Of a stretch of 45,686 nt of DNA, positions 8,532-17,822 are shown piece by piece (position 1 is the stretch's first letter; each line of letters starts with the position of its first letter). Under the pieces are notes generated by a model. The model made no database searches. It was given only the letters and a program-made list of their open reading frames with translations, and was not told the DNA's origin. The stretch covers positions 1 through 45,686 of the forward strand of contig JAIQBT010000058.1 in assembly GCA_020035195.1 (NCBI GenBank), given 5' to 3'. The position numbers and the translations under genes were made by a program. The stretch comes from Methylotenera sp. GTDB taxonomy: Bacteria; Pseudomonadota; Gammaproteobacteria; Burkholderiales; Methylophilaceae.

Positions 8532-9668
8532 TTAAGCGTATGCACTCTCTTCAGTGCTTAATTTTTGTAAATACTGCCCATGTTCAGCAATGGCCAGTCT
8601 TAATAAATCCATGCCTTCACCCGTTTTAGCAGAAACGTGCAGGCTGCTAATTCTACCATATTCATCCCGGCTAATAGCGGGCAACAAACCCACCCGGTCT
8701 ATCTGATTGTGCACTAAAATTTGTGGCACTTGGGCGGCCCCTATCTCCGATAAAACCTTATTTACTTGCGCTATCTGCTCATCGCGGTTGCTACTGGCCG
8801 TGTCGACAATGTGCAATAAGAGGTCGGCTTGGACGGCCTCCTCCAATGTCGCACTAAACGCCTCCACCAAGGCGTGCGGCAAGTGTTTAATAAAACCCAC
8901 CGTATCGGACAGCACAACCGAGCCACAATCAGCGATGTAAATTTTATGGGTGGTGGTATCCAAGGTAGCAAACAATTGATCGGCCACGTAAATGTCGGCT
9001 TTGGTCAGGCGATTAAACACGGTGGACTTACCGGCATTGGTGTAACCGACCAGCGACACGGTCATGACATTAGAACGTTTGCGCGCCCTGCGCTGCATGC
9101 CGCGCTGGGCTTTTAGCTTGATTAACTTTTCACGCAATTGCTTGACCCGCACACGCAGCATGCGTCTATCCAATTCCAACTGGGTTTCACCAGGACCGCC
9201 ACGCACGCCTATGCCGCCTTTTTGCCTTTCTAGGTGGGTCCAACCTCGGACCAAGCGGGTAGACAAGTGCTCCAACTGAGCCAATTCAACTTGTAATTTC
9301 CCCTCGTGACTTTGCGCACGCTGACTAAATATATCCAGTATTAAACCGGTTCTGTCCACCACACGCGCTTGCAATAGGCGTTCTAAATTACGCTGCTGTG
9401 AAGGCGAAAGGTCGTGATTAAAAACGGCAATATTGGACTCACTGGCCTGCATCATTTGCGCCAATTCGTCGGCTTTGCCACTGCCTATAAAGTACTTGGC
9501 ATCGGGCGCAACCCGCTTAGCTTCTACGGTACCGCGTATGGCCAAGCCTGCCGTTAAACTTAACTGCCTAAGTTCGTGCAAACTTTCCTGGTAATCGTGA
9601 TCACCAAAATCAACGCTCACCATGATGGCAGCATCAAAGCCGCCGGGGCGCTCAAACAAGTCTTTCAA
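8532..9668 (-). CDS. hflX: Ribosome-associated GTPase HflX
   Basis: HflX is a GTPase that splits stalled or heat-stressed ribosomes. Visible are the N-terminal HflX domain (FERPGGFDAAIMVSVDFGD), the glycine-rich signature ERQKGGIGVRGGPGETQLE (about 151-170), and the GTPase motifs GYTNAGKSTVFNRL (about 210-223), DTVGFI and HNQID. The 378-residue protein is shorter than E. coli HflX (426), lacking some N- and C-terminal extension. The frame has TAA just upstream and no ATG before residue 16. The start must therefore be TTG, either at 9668 or three codons later (giving FERP at position 2). Confidence 0.95.
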   Translation of the reverse strand: MKDLFERPGGFDAAIMVSVDFGDHDYQESLHELRQLSLTAGLAIRGTVEAKRVAPDAKYFIGSGKADELAQMMQASESNIAVFNHDLSPSQQRNLERLLQARVVDRTGLILDIFSQRAQSHEGKLQVELAQLEHLSTRLVRGWTHLERQKGGIGVRGGPGETQLELDRRMLRVRVKQLREKLIKLKAQRGMQRRARKRSNVMTVSLVGYTNAGKSTVFNRLTKADIYVADQLFATLDTTTHKIYIADCGSVVLSDTVGFIKHLPHALVEAFSATLEEAVQADLLLHIVDTASSNRDEQIAQVNKVLSEIGAAQVPQILVHNQIDRVGLLPAISRDEYGRISSLHVSAKTGEGMDLLRLAIAEHGQYLQKLSTEESAYA

Positions 9669-9699
9669 GGTTTACAGGACCACGCTAATAATAGGATTC

Positions 9700-9936
9700 T
9701 TATGCGGCATCTTCAGTTGGATTGAACGCCACCATGCGTGCAGGCACTATGGTTGAAATGGCATGCTTGTAGACCATTTGCGTGACGGTATTTTTCAGCA
9801 AAATCACGTATTGATCGAAGGAATCAACCTGACCTTGCAATTTAATGCCATTGACAAGATAGATGGATACAGCAACATGCTCTTTGCGTAAAGCGTTAAG
9901 GAATGGGTCTTGTAACATTTGCCCTTTGTGATTCAT
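9700..9936 (-). CDS. hfq: RNA chaperone Hfq
   Basis: Hfq is the Sm-like hexameric chaperone for small RNAs. The 78-residue protein contains the Sm1 motif ([20 protein letters not shown]), [20 protein letters not shown], and the Sm2 motif [11 protein letters not shown], with the KH pair that binds U-rich RNA 3' ends. The C-terminal tail is short, as in other betaproteobacteria. The ATG is preceded by AGGAGA at good spacing. It heads the hfq-hflX-hflK-hflC-DUF2065-hisZ-purA run. Confidence 0.97.
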   Translation of the reverse strand: MNHKGQMLQDPFLNALRKEHVAVSIYLVNGIKLQGQVDSFDQYVILLKNTVTQMVYKHAISTIVPARMVAFNPTEDAA

Positions 9937-10114
9937 GGTGTCTCCTATTGTTTGGAGTTAAATAAAAACTGCATAAGTTATGTTGCATAAGTAATAGTAC
10001 GCTGCTTACAATTTAGAACAATGGCTAGCTGCGCACATTTAATACTATTACTGCCCTTGCTATCACATGTGCGGCAATATGCCGCAAAATTCAAGCCCTA
10101 CTGATGTTGAGTCC
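9937..10114 (-). promoter_or_regulatory. hfq upstream region with promoter candidate and direct repeats
   Basis: This 178-base gap between gltX and hfq contains no gene. On the minus strand TTGTTC and TACTAT, spaced 16 bases, form a plausible sigma70 promoter. Between it and the ribosome binding site are two exact copies of TGCATAAGT (plus strand, 9970-9978 and 9984-9992), offset by 14 bases. These could bind a regulator or simply be AT-rich leader. Further upstream is a short perfect hairpin (GCGGCA-ATA-TGCCGC, 10071-10085) behind gltX, without a T-tract. Confidence 0.4.
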
Positions 10115-11524
10115 CTAATGAAGAGCGGCATTCAGTCTAGCCAACACTTCATCTTTACCCAACAAAGCCATGACCTGATCTATGCTAGGCGACTGCGCTA
10201 TGCCCGTCAGTATCACACGCAGTGGCATGGCTAATTTAGGGAATTTTAATCCGTTAGTAGTCACTGCTGAGTCTATCGCCTGGTGTATGGTTTCAGCCTG
10301 CCAATCACAGCCATTTAAGGTGCTGGCTAAGGCCGCCAGCACAGGCTTAATTTCAGGCGTGAGGTGTTTTTCTAGCGCCACGGCATCCATGCTGGGGGGT
10401 TCGAAGAAATAGACTAGGCTATCGGCCAATTCGTTCAAGGTATTCACCCGCTCTTGGTATAAAGCCATGCTGGCGCATAATTTTTCCTCATCTGGTGCCA
10501 TAACACCGCGTTGCGCCAAACGTTGCACCAGGTCATTAAGCAGCGACTTAATGTCTGCCTGCTTAATGTAATGCGCATTCAACCAGTTGAGTTTTTCGGT
10601 ATTAAATTGCGCAGCCGATGGCGTGATGTGATCCAAATCAAACCACGACGCAAACTGTTGCTTGCTGAACACCTCTTCGTCACCGTGGCTCCAACCTAAT
10701 CTGGCCAAGTAATTGATGAGCGCTTCCGGCAGATAACCGTCTTCATGGTATTGCATGACGCTGACAGCACCATGGCGTTTGGATAATTTTTGCCCATCGC
10801 TACCCAATATCATGGACAAATGCGCGTATTGCGGCACTTGTATCGCGCCGTCTATGGCGGCCAAGGCTTGCAACATATTGATTTGGCGTGGGGTGTTGTT
10901 CACGTGATCGTCACCGCGTATGACTTGGGTAATGCCCATGTCGCTGTCGTCCACCACCACACAAAAGTTATAGGTGGGGGTGCCATCAGCACGGGCGATA
11001 ATCAAATCATCCAATTCGCTATTGGCGATTTCTATGCGGCCTTTAACCATGTCATCCCAAGCCACCACGCCGTCTTGCGGATTCTTAAAGCGTATCGCCG
11101 GGGCAATACCGGACGGTGGATTGGGCAATACTTTGCCTGCTTCTGGCCGCCATTTACCGTCGTAGCGTGGCTTTAATTTTTGTGCCATTTGTTGTTCACG
11201 CAAGGCATCTAACTCTTCCTTGCTGCTGTAACAATAATAAGCGCTGCCTGCCGCTAGCATGGTTTGCAGAACCGCTTTGTAACGGTCCATGCGCTGCATT
11301 TGATAAAACGGGCCTTGATCGTAATCCAAGCCCAGCCAATGCATACCATCCAATATAGCCTGCACAGCTTCTGGTGTGCTGCGCGCCACATCGGTGTCTT
11401 CTATACGTAAAATAAACTCACCGCCGTGCTTTTTAGCATAGGCCCAGGAAAATAAGGCGGTACGTGCGCCGCCTATGTGCAAGAAACCGGTGGGGCTGGG
11501 GGCAAATCGAGTACGAACTGTCAT
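10115..11524 (-). CDS. gltX: Glutamate--tRNA ligase
   Basis: GltX charges tRNA-Glu. The protein opens with MTVRTRFAPSPTGFLHIGGA, in which HIGG is the class I HIGH signature. It contains the KMSKS equivalent KLSKRHG near residue 240 and the expected C-terminal helical anticodon domain. The ORF track begins at a TTG three codons earlier; I prefer the ATG at 11524 because family members start just before the RFAPSPTG block. That gives 469 residues, a normal length. No clear Shine-Dalgarno is seen. A TAAAATGGCCC box upstream is a likely -10 region, resembling one upstream of the window's first gene. Confidence 0.96.
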   Translation of the reverse strand: MTVRTRFAPSPTGFLHIGGARTALFSWAYAKKHGGEFILRIEDTDVARSTPEAVQAILDGMHWLGLDYDQGPFYQMQRMDRYKAVLQTMLAAGSAYYCYSSKEELDALREQQMAQKLKPRYDGKWRPEAGKVLPNPPSGIAPAIRFKNPQDGVVAWDDMVKGRIEIANSELDDLIIARADGTPTYNFCVVVDDSDMGITQVIRGDDHVNNTPRQINMLQALAAIDGAIQVPQYAHLSMILGSDGQKLSKRHGAVSVMQYHEDGYLPEALINYLARLGWSHGDEEVFSKQQFASWFDLDHITPSAAQFNTEKLNWLNAHYIKQADIKSLLNDLVQRLAQRGVMAPDEEKLCASMALYQERVNTLNELADSLVYFFEPPSMDAVALEKHLTPEIKPVLAALASTLNGCDWQAETIHQAIDSAVTTNGLKFPKLAMPLRVILTGIAQSPSIDQVMALLGKDEVLARLNAALH

Positions 11525-11595
11525 AGTAAACAAGGCTTATAAATAATGGGCCATTTTACCATGACCGGGCACGCCACTGGCGACATAAAAGCAAC

Positions 11596-13014
11596 TTAGT
11601 TGGGCGCTTGCCAACCGCCGCCCAAGGCTTTAAATAAAGCCACCGTGGCCTGCAATCTAGCCTCACGCGCTTGCACAAAACTTAATTCAGCCGCGTGGTA
11701 AACACGCTGCGCATCAAGCACATCCAAATACGCCGAGTAACCCGACTGATAGCGGTGCATAGCAATCTCTAAAGCTTTTTTGGCGGCCAATTGGCTGTCC
11801 TTTAACGCCGATTCACGTGCTGCGTTTTGTCGCACCGCGACCAAGGCGTCATTGACTTCAGTGAACGCCGTTTGTATGGCTCGCTCGTAACTGGCTAAGG
11901 CTTGCTTTTGCTGTGCGCTGGCTTGATCCACTTGCGCGCCGCGCTTGCCCGAATCGAAAATCGGTAAATTCAAATTTAAACCACCGGTCCATATGCGCGA
12001 CGAAGCCTTCAGCACATCACTCAAGGCCAAACTTTCACCGCCCAGCGCGGCGGTGAGTGAAATGCTTGGGTACAAGGCCGCTTTGGCCACCCCTATATTG
12101 GCATTCGCAGCTATCAATTGCTGCTCCGCTTGGCGCACGTCCGGTCGCGCTTCCAATAAACTGGACGGCAAACCGGCAGGTGGTGTTGGCGCTACGGGCA
12201 AGCCGTCTAGGGCGGCCACCGCTATGCTTAAATCCAATTGACCGGTCAGCAAGGCCAGTTGGTGCAGGGTTTGCGCCCGCAGTTTATCGAGTTCAGCCAA
12301 CTGCGCCTTAAGGTTGGCGCTGGCCACTTCCGCTTGATGCACATCCAAACCTGACGCCACTCCACCTTCAAGCCGTCGGCGAGTTAAGGCCAAACTGTCT
12401 TCACGGGTTTTTAAGCTGGCGCTCGCTATGGCCAGTTGCGCATCCAAGCTACGCAACAGCCAATACTGCTGAGTGAGCAAACCGGTCAGCGATAAATCCA
12501 CGGTGGCTTTAGCATAGTGACTGGCTAGCGCCAGAGCGCGGGCAGATTCCTTAGCGCGGCGCAATTTGCCCCAAAAATCCAATTCAAAAGACGTGCCTAG
12601 TTGCGTGTTGAAATTGTTGCGCGGGTTCTCGCCAAAAACGGGAAAAGGCCCTGACTGCGTGACGCGCGTGCGGGTAGCCCTGGCATCTAGGTTGACACTA
12701 GGCAAGGTCTCCGCCCCTACTTCGCGCGCAGCCGCTTCGGCTTCTTCTATACGCGCCACTGCTTGCTTAATGTCGGCATTGTTTTCTTGCGCCAAACGCA
12801 CCAAATCATTAAGCCTTGGGTCTTGGAATAAAGTCCACCATGATGCCACCAGAGGGGTGGTGGCTGAGCCCGGATGGTCTTGTGCAAACTCAGCCGGCAC
12901 AGCCACCTTGGGGCGCTGATAATCCAAACCCAAGGGCGCGCAAGCCGCCATAGACAATACCAGCAATGACCATAGCCATAAGCGAGCAGCTGCAAGGATG
13001 TTTAAGCGCTTCAT
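11596..13014 (-). CDS. RND efflux outer-membrane lipoprotein (NodT/OprM family)
   Basis: This is the outer-membrane exit duct of a tripartite efflux pump. The 472-residue protein has a lipoprotein signal ending in LSMAAC (acylated Cys near residue 25). GLDYQRPKVAVPAEF follows, then two long TolC-like repeats rich in Ala/Gln helices (for example WWTLFQDPRLNDLVRLAQENN and the C-terminal SYERAIQTAFTEVNDALVAVRQ). It overlaps the pump gene by four bases (ATGA), so it is the last gene of an MFP-pump-OMF operon. The substrate cannot be read from sequence. Confidence 0.93.
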   Translation of the reverse strand: MKRLNILAAARLWLWSLLVLSMAACAPLGLDYQRPKVAVPAEFAQDHPGSATTPLVASWWTLFQDPRLNDLVRLAQENNADIKQAVARIEEAEAAAREVGAETLPSVNLDARATRTRVTQSGPFPVFGENPRNNFNTQLGTSFELDFWGKLRRAKESARALALASHYAKATVDLSLTGLLTQQYWLLRSLDAQLAIASASLKTREDSLALTRRRLEGGVASGLDVHQAEVASANLKAQLAELDKLRAQTLHQLALLTGQLDLSIAVAALDGLPVAPTPPAGLPSSLLEARPDVRQAEQQLIAANANIGVAKAALYPSISLTAALGGESLALSDVLKASSRIWTGGLNLNLPIFDSGKRGAQVDQASAQQKQALASYERAIQTAFTEVNDALVAVRQNAARESALKDSQLAAKKALEIAMHRYQSGYSAYLDVLDAQRVYHAAELSFVQAREARLQATVALFKALGGGWQAPN

Positions 13015-16000
13015 GGCGTTTCCTTAGTGCTGGCTTGCAACGCTAACTGACCGTGGTGCCTGACGTGTTTGCCACTTAACCAAGTAAAGAACAGCGGGAT
13101 AAATATGGTCGCCACAAAAGTGGCCAGTAGCATGCCACCAAACACCCCTGTGCCCATGGAGCGCCGCGCTGCAGCCCCTGCACCAGTGGCTAGGACCAAG
13201 GGCACAATGCCTAAGACGAAGGCCATGGAGGTCATGACTATGGGTCTAAAGCGTAAGCGGGCCGCTTCTAAAGCCGCTTCAGCAACAGGCATGCCCTGCT
13301 CCATTTTTTGGCTGGCAAACTCAACGATCAATATGGCATTTTTAGCCGCCAAGCCTATCAAAGTAATCAAGCCAATTTGAAAGTAAATGTCATTTGGCAT
13401 GCCGCGCAGCAAGACCGCCAAGAAAGCGCCGGCCAAGGCAAACGGCACGGCCATGATCACAGCCAATGGCAGCGCCCATGTTTCGAATTGCGCTGCCAAT
13501 ATCAAGAACACCATGATGATGGCAAACCCAAAAGCAAACACAGCGGCCGAGCCGGTGCGTTTTTCTTGGTAGGCTTGCGCTGTCCAAGCAATTTGGTAGC
13601 CGTCAGGCAGGTTGCTAGCGGCGGTGCGCTCCACCGCCTTAATAGCATCCCCCGAACTCACCCCTGGCGCGCCGGCGCCAAACACCTTAGCCGACAGCAA
13701 GCCGTTGTAGCGTTCCAACTGTTCCGCACCCACCCGATTGCTCACCTTGCTTAAGGCCGACAAAGGGATCATGTTGCCGTTCGGAGCGCTGGCTGTGGCT
13801 TGACTGCGCACATAGACTTTACCTAAGTCCGCAGCCTGCATCCTAAACTGCGCCTCGGCCTGCAATTGCACGCGGTAGGTACGTCCATTTTTATTAAAGT
13901 CGTTGACGTAATACGAGCCCATGGTGCTTTGCAAGGTGGTGTAGATATCGGCAATGCGCACGCCTTGCGAAATCGCCTTGGCCTCGTCCACCTCAATGAG
14001 CAATTGCGGGACGGTGGGCCGGAAAAAGGTTTTTGGCGGCGTTAAGCTAGGATCCTTAGCCATGGCCTCCATCAAATTATTCATCACGGCCGCCAACTTA
14101 ATGGGGTCTGTATCGCGCTGGCTTTGTACGTAGACCTCAAAGCCAGCCGCTGCCCCCAAGCCCCTAATGGCCGGCGGATTAACCGCAAAAGCCAAGCCAT
14201 CGAGCTGACTCATGCCTATGCCAAACAATTTACCCACTATTTGGTCGGCGCTGGTTTCACGCAAACTCCAGTCCTTGAGTCGCACAAACATGGTCGCCGC
14301 ATTGGTTTTATTTGCCCCAGTGAGCAACTCCAAGCCGTTGACAGCAAACTCATGGGCTACGGCTGGGTCTTGAGCAATCGCTGCGCGTATGTTCTCCGTG
14401 GTTTTTGTGGTGCGACTTAAGGTGGCGCCATCTGGCATCACCACGATGGTCACCACATAACCTTGGTCTTCGGCCGGCACAAAACTACCAGGCACTTTCA
14501 TGAACAGAACGGCACATACCAGCAAAATACCGGCAAAGGCCAGACCACCGACCACTTTATGCTTAAGCGTCATGGCCACGGTTTGAGTGTAAAAATGCGA
14601 GAATCGACTGAAGCCCCGATTAAATGCCTGGAAGAAGCGATTTTCTGCCTGATGTTTCTGCAATATCATGGCGCACAGCGCCGGCGTTAAGGTTAACGCC
14701 ACCACCCCAGAAATAACTACGGCAATGGCTACCGTCACGGCAAACTGCCGGTACAACTCGCCGGCAATACCGCCTTGAAAAGCTACCGGCACAAACACCG
14801 CGCACAGCACCAAAACAATGGCAACCACCGCTGCAGACACTTGTTTGATGGATTTGATAGCGGCTGGTAAAGGGGCCAGATTCTCTTCACGCATTAAGCG
14901 TTCGGTGTTTTCCAATACCACGATGGCATCGTCCACCACGATACCTATGGCCAATATCATGGCGAACAAGGTGAGTAAATTGATGGAGAAGCCAAACAGG
15001 TATAAACCGGCAAAGGTGCCTATCAAGGAAATGGGTACCGCAATGATAGGTATCAAGGTGGCGCGCCAACTTTGTAAAAATAGGAAGACCACCAATACCA
15101 CCAAGACCAAGGCTTCAGCAAAGGTTTTAAACACTTCCTCTATGGTCGCTTTAACAAAATCGCTGGTGTCGTAAGGGATGGTATACACCATGCCCGCAGG
15201 GAAACGGGCTTGCAATTCCGCCATTTTTTCTTTGATGCCTTGCGCCGTATTTAAGGCATTGGCACCGCTTTGTAAAAAGATAGGAATGGCCACGCCAGGT
15301 TGACCGTCCAGCGCCGAGGTCACATTATAGCTTTGAGCACCCAACTCAATGCGAGCTACGTCTTTGAGATAAAGCATGCCACGAGGACCATCGGCCCGAA
15401 TAATGATGTTGCCAAACTCGGCGGGGTCTAGCAACCGACCCTTAGCACTAACGGTATAAACCAATTGCTGGCTGCTAGGTGCCGGCTCTTGGCCTATTTT
15501 ACCGGCCGCGTACTGGTTGTTTTGTGCGGCAATCGCGGCCGCAATGTCACTGCTACTGACGCCCAGTTGCGCCATGCGATCGGGGCGCAACCAAATGCGC
15601 ATGGCGTAATCTTGACCGCCAAATATAAGGGCATCGCCCACGCCTTTAATACGTTTTAATTCATCCAAGACATTTAAGGTAGCGTAATTACTGAGGTATA
15701 ACCTATCGTGCTTCAAGTCTTTAGACGTGAGCATGACCACCAACAGGATGTCATTGGATTTTTTCTGCACTATCACACCGTTGCGCCTAACGTCATCGGG
15801 CAACCTTGGGCTAGCGATGTTGACGCGGTTGCTGACATTAAAAGTGGCCTGATCCACATTGGTGCCGACTTCAAAGGTGGCGGTAATCACCAAGGTGCCG
15901 CTGGAATCGGCACTGGAATTGAAATACAAGAGATTGTCCACGCCGCTTAACTGCTCTTCTATTGGTCCTGCCACCGTTTTAGCCAAGGTATCGGCGCTGG

Positions 16001-16154
16001 CGCCAGGGTAGTTAGCGGTAATGGTAACGGTGGGTGGGGCAATTTGCGGGTACTGGGCGATGGGCAGCTTAAATGCCGCCGCCAAACCAGCCAGCACAAT
16101 AATGATGGACAGCACGGAAGCAAAAATCGGCCGGGTGATAAAAAACTTGGTCAT
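13011..16154 (-). CDS. RND efflux transporter, HAE1 family (AcrB/MexF-like)
   Basis: This is the 1047-residue inner-membrane proton-driven drug exporter of the HAE1 class. It starts MTKFFITRPIFASVLSIIIV, continues with QYPQIAPPTVTITANYPGAS, and has the GIVVDDAIVVLEN motif in TM4, which carries the proton-relay aspartates near residue 405. The C-terminal half ends in a KNAILIVEFA-type helix and RLRPIVMTS-like segment (RLRFRPIVMTSMAFVLG). The length is standard for the family. It sits 9 bases after the membrane-fusion gene. No adjacent TetR or MarR gene was found, so regulation is probably at a distance. Confidence 0.95.
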   Translation of the reverse strand: MTKFFITRPIFASVLSIIIVLAGLAAAFKLPIAQYPQIAPPTVTITANYPGASADTLAKTVAGPIEEQLSGVDNLLYFNSSADSSGTLVITATFEVGTNVDQATFNVSNRVNIASPRLPDDVRRNGVIVQKKSNDILLVVMLTSKDLKHDRLYLSNYATLNVLDELKRIKGVGDALIFGGQDYAMRIWLRPDRMAQLGVSSSDIAAAIAAQNNQYAAGKIGQEPAPSSQQLVYTVSAKGRLLDPAEFGNIIIRADGPRGMLYLKDVARIELGAQSYNVTSALDGQPGVAIPIFLQSGANALNTAQGIKEKMAELQARFPAGMVYTIPYDTSDFVKATIEEVFKTFAEALVLVVLVVFLFLQSWRATLIPIIAVPISLIGTFAGLYLFGFSINLLTLFAMILAIGIVVDDAIVVLENTERLMREENLAPLPAAIKSIKQVSAAVVAIVLVLCAVFVPVAFQGGIAGELYRQFAVTVAIAVVISGVVALTLTPALCAMILQKHQAENRFFQAFNRGFSRFSHFYTQTVAMTLKHKVVGGLAFAGILLVCAVLFMKVPGSFVPAEDQGYVVTIVVMPDGATLSRTTKTTENIRAAIAQDPAVAHEFAVNGLELLTGANKTNAATMFVRLKDWSLRETSADQIVGKLFGIGMSQLDGLAFAVNPPAIRGLGAAAGFEVYVQSQRDTDPIKLAAVMNNLMEAMAKDPSLTPPKTFFRPTVPQLLIEVDEAKAISQGVRIADIYTTLQSTMGSYYVNDFNKNGRTYRVQLQAEAQFRMQAADLGKVYVRSQATASAPNGNMIPLSALSKVSNRVGAEQLERYNGLLSAKVFGAGAPGVSSGDAIKAVERTAASNLPDGYQIAWTAQAYQEKRTGSAAVFAFGFAIIMVFLILAAQFETWALPLAVIMAVPFALAGAFLAVLLRGMPNDIYFQIGLITLIGLAAKNAILIVEFASQKMEQGMPVAEAALEAARLRFRPIVMTSMAFVLGIVPLVLATGAGAAARRSMGTGVFGGMLLATFVATIFIPLFFTWLSGKHVRHHGQLALQASTKETP

Positions 16155-16163
16155 GGCCGTGTC

Positions 16164-17345
16164 CTAGCTTGCTTTAGCTGCTACAGGGGACGTTTCTTGG
16201 TAAGGATGAGGTAGCACCTCCGCGCCTGGCCGCATTTTAATTAAATTATCCACAATGACTTGTTCACCAGCTTTTAAGCCACGCAAGACCACCCAAGATT
16301 GGCCTTGCCAGCCACCTTCAACGATGGGTCGAATGGCCGCCAGCACTTTGCCTTGCGAATTTTTTTCTGCCACAAACACGAACCTCCCTTGATCGCCGGT
16401 CAGCACGGCTGTTTGCGGCAACAAAAATACGCCTTTACGGCTACCGGTGGTCACACGCACGCGCACAAACTGCCCAGGCAACAATGTTTTATCGTCGTTG
16501 GCAAAACTGGCACGCAACTGCTGAGTTCCCAATTGCGGGTCTATGCTGCTGGCAGCAAAATTCAATTGGCCTTTTTGTGGGTACTCATGGCCGTTAGCTA
16601 AAATTAGATTCAATTGCTTGACCCGTGCGGGCGTCAAATAACCCCCAAGCAAAGCCAATTCACTGTCGGACAAGCTAAACCTCACCCATATTGGGCTGAT
16701 TTGGCAAACCTTAGTCAATAGACTGGTGTTGGCATTGACCAAAGCCCCTTCCGACAACTCGAAACGCCCCGCCATGCCAGACAAGGAGGAAGTCACGGTG
16801 GTGTAGGATAAATTTAACTGCGCCTCGCGCACATTGGCCTGAAATTGCGCCAGCGCTGCCCGTGCCATGCTGTTGTCCGATGCGGCATTGTCCGCCTCAC
16901 GCTGACTGACAGACTCCGTGGACAGCAAGCCTTTTAAACGCTGTGCCTCACGCTCGGTTTGCTCAACCCTGGCTTGCTGCTGGGCTAACTGGGCTTTTGC
17001 ATGGCTTAGTGCAATTTGAAAAGGGGCCGGGTCTATTAAAAATAAAGCTTGCCCTTGTTTGACCGGCGCACCCTCTTCGTACAATTTTTTCAGCACTATG
17101 CCTCCCACGCGCGGGCGTATCTCCACCTCTTTTGCCCCCTCGGTCTGCGCCACGGTCTCAGCACTGATGGGCACATTGGTGGCTTTCAGACTAAGCACAC
17201 CGACTGGCATGGCAGGCATCGCCATGCCATTGGCCGATGGGTCTTGCTTACCACAAGCGATCAAGCCAAAGCACAAGATTAGGCTAAGCGCCGAATGGCA
17301 TAAAAATGACGGCAGCCCAACTGCCGTCTTGGCGTTTGATGTCAT
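16164..17345 (-). CDS. RND efflux membrane fusion (periplasmic adaptor) lipoprotein
   Basis: The 393-residue AcrA/MexE-type adaptor bridges the pump and the outer-membrane duct. It has a lipoprotein-like signal (LILCFGLIACG), then the barrel-sandwich half EIRPRVGGIVLKKLYEEGAPVKQGQALFLID, and a helical hairpin with AQLAQQQARVEQTEREAQRLKGL. The second lipoyl half and beta-barrel (SPIWVRFSLSDSELALLGGYL) complete it. It is the first gene of the operon. GGAG lies 6 bases before the ATG, and a strong inverted repeat abuts that site (see separate entry). Confidence 0.93.
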   Translation of the reverse strand: MTSNAKTAVGLPSFLCHSALSLILCFGLIACGKQDPSANGMAMPAMPVGVLSLKATNVPISAETVAQTEGAKEVEIRPRVGGIVLKKLYEEGAPVKQGQALFLIDPAPFQIALSHAKAQLAQQQARVEQTEREAQRLKGLLSTESVSQREADNAASDNSMARAALAQFQANVREAQLNLSYTTVTSSLSGMAGRFELSEGALVNANTSLLTKVCQISPIWVRFSLSDSELALLGGYLTPARVKQLNLILANGHEYPQKGQLNFAASSIDPQLGTQQLRASFANDDKTLLPGQFVRVRVTTGSRKGVFLLPQTAVLTGDQGRFVFVAEKNSQGKVLAAIRPIVEGGWQGQSWVVLRGLKAGEQVIVDNLIKMRPGAEVLPHPYQETSPVAAKAS

Positions 17346-17355
17346 GCTTCACTCC

Positions 17356-17376
17356 ATGCGGCAGCGCCTGCCGCAT
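17356..17376. promoter_or_regulatory. Perfect inverted repeat next to the efflux-operon ribosome binding site
   Basis: ATGCGGCAG and CTGCCGCAT form a perfect 9-bp stem with a 3-base loop. On the minus strand the hairpin ends directly at the GGAG ribosome binding site of the adaptor gene. It may be an operator, a translational-control hairpin, or an mRNA stabiliser. No regulator gene is adjacent. The structure is visible in the sequence; its function is inferred. Confidence 0.5.
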
Positions 17377-17442
17377 TCATTAATTTAAAAATACCAGGTT
17401 TCATTTTTACACAAAATCCGCCCAGACGCACGGCTAAAACGC

Positions 17443-17471
17443 TTGTTAATTGGCGATTGTAGCGATACCAT
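17443..17471 (+). promoter_or_regulatory. Sigma70-like promoter for the small gene at 17499
   Basis: TTGTTA and TACCAT are separated by exactly 17 bases. The predicted transcript start lies about 20 bases before the GTG start of the downstream gene, leaving room for its GGGAGG ribosome binding site. A similar GATACCATA sequence occurs upstream of trhO. Confidence 0.45.
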
Positions 17472-17498
17472 AAGCAAACATTAATGCTGGGAGGCATA

Positions 17499-17822
17499 GT
17501 GGAAATTCATACAGGCGAGATTTACGGTAAACAAACCGCGGCTAAATTTACCATGTATAACGTGCTAAAAGTGAGCAAAGCCATCGTCACCCTGCAAAAC
17601 ATAGACAACCCACTCAGTCTATTCGAAACCACCGCCGAAAAATTAGCCAACTCAGGTTACGTACGCATCAGCCAAACACCCTACATAGACTTGCAAGCCA
17701 GCACAGCGAAAAAACGCAAAGCCGCAAAAAAACCGACGCGCTGCCCACTGACTTTTGATTTTTTAGAAGAACGCGCAGACAGCCAACGCCCGGCGGCCAT
17801 CATGCCGGATTTATTTAATTAG
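17499..17822 (+). CDS. Small basic protein of unknown function
   Basis: I do not recognise this protein. The ORF track starts at ATG 17484. However, a strong GGGAGG sits five bases before an in-frame GTG at 17499, which I take as the start (107 residues). It has no signal peptide or membrane helix. A mixed N-terminal half ([34 protein letters not shown]) is followed by a lysine-rich linker ([13 protein letters not shown]) and [12 protein letters not shown]. The ribosome binding site, promoter and compact position support it being real. It converges with rimO, overlapping its end by 8 bases. Confidence 0.65.
   Translation: MEIHTGEIYGKQTAAKFTMYNVLKVSKAIVTLQNIDNPLSLFETTAEKLANSGYVRISQTPYIDLQASTAKKRKAAKKPTRCPLTFDFLEERADSQRPAAIMPDLFN

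Noticed and set aside
10071-10085. GCGGCA-ATA-TGCCGC hairpin as gltX terminator
   Set aside because: The stem is perfect but short, and the T-rich side precedes rather than follows it on the gltX strand, so I do not call it a terminator.
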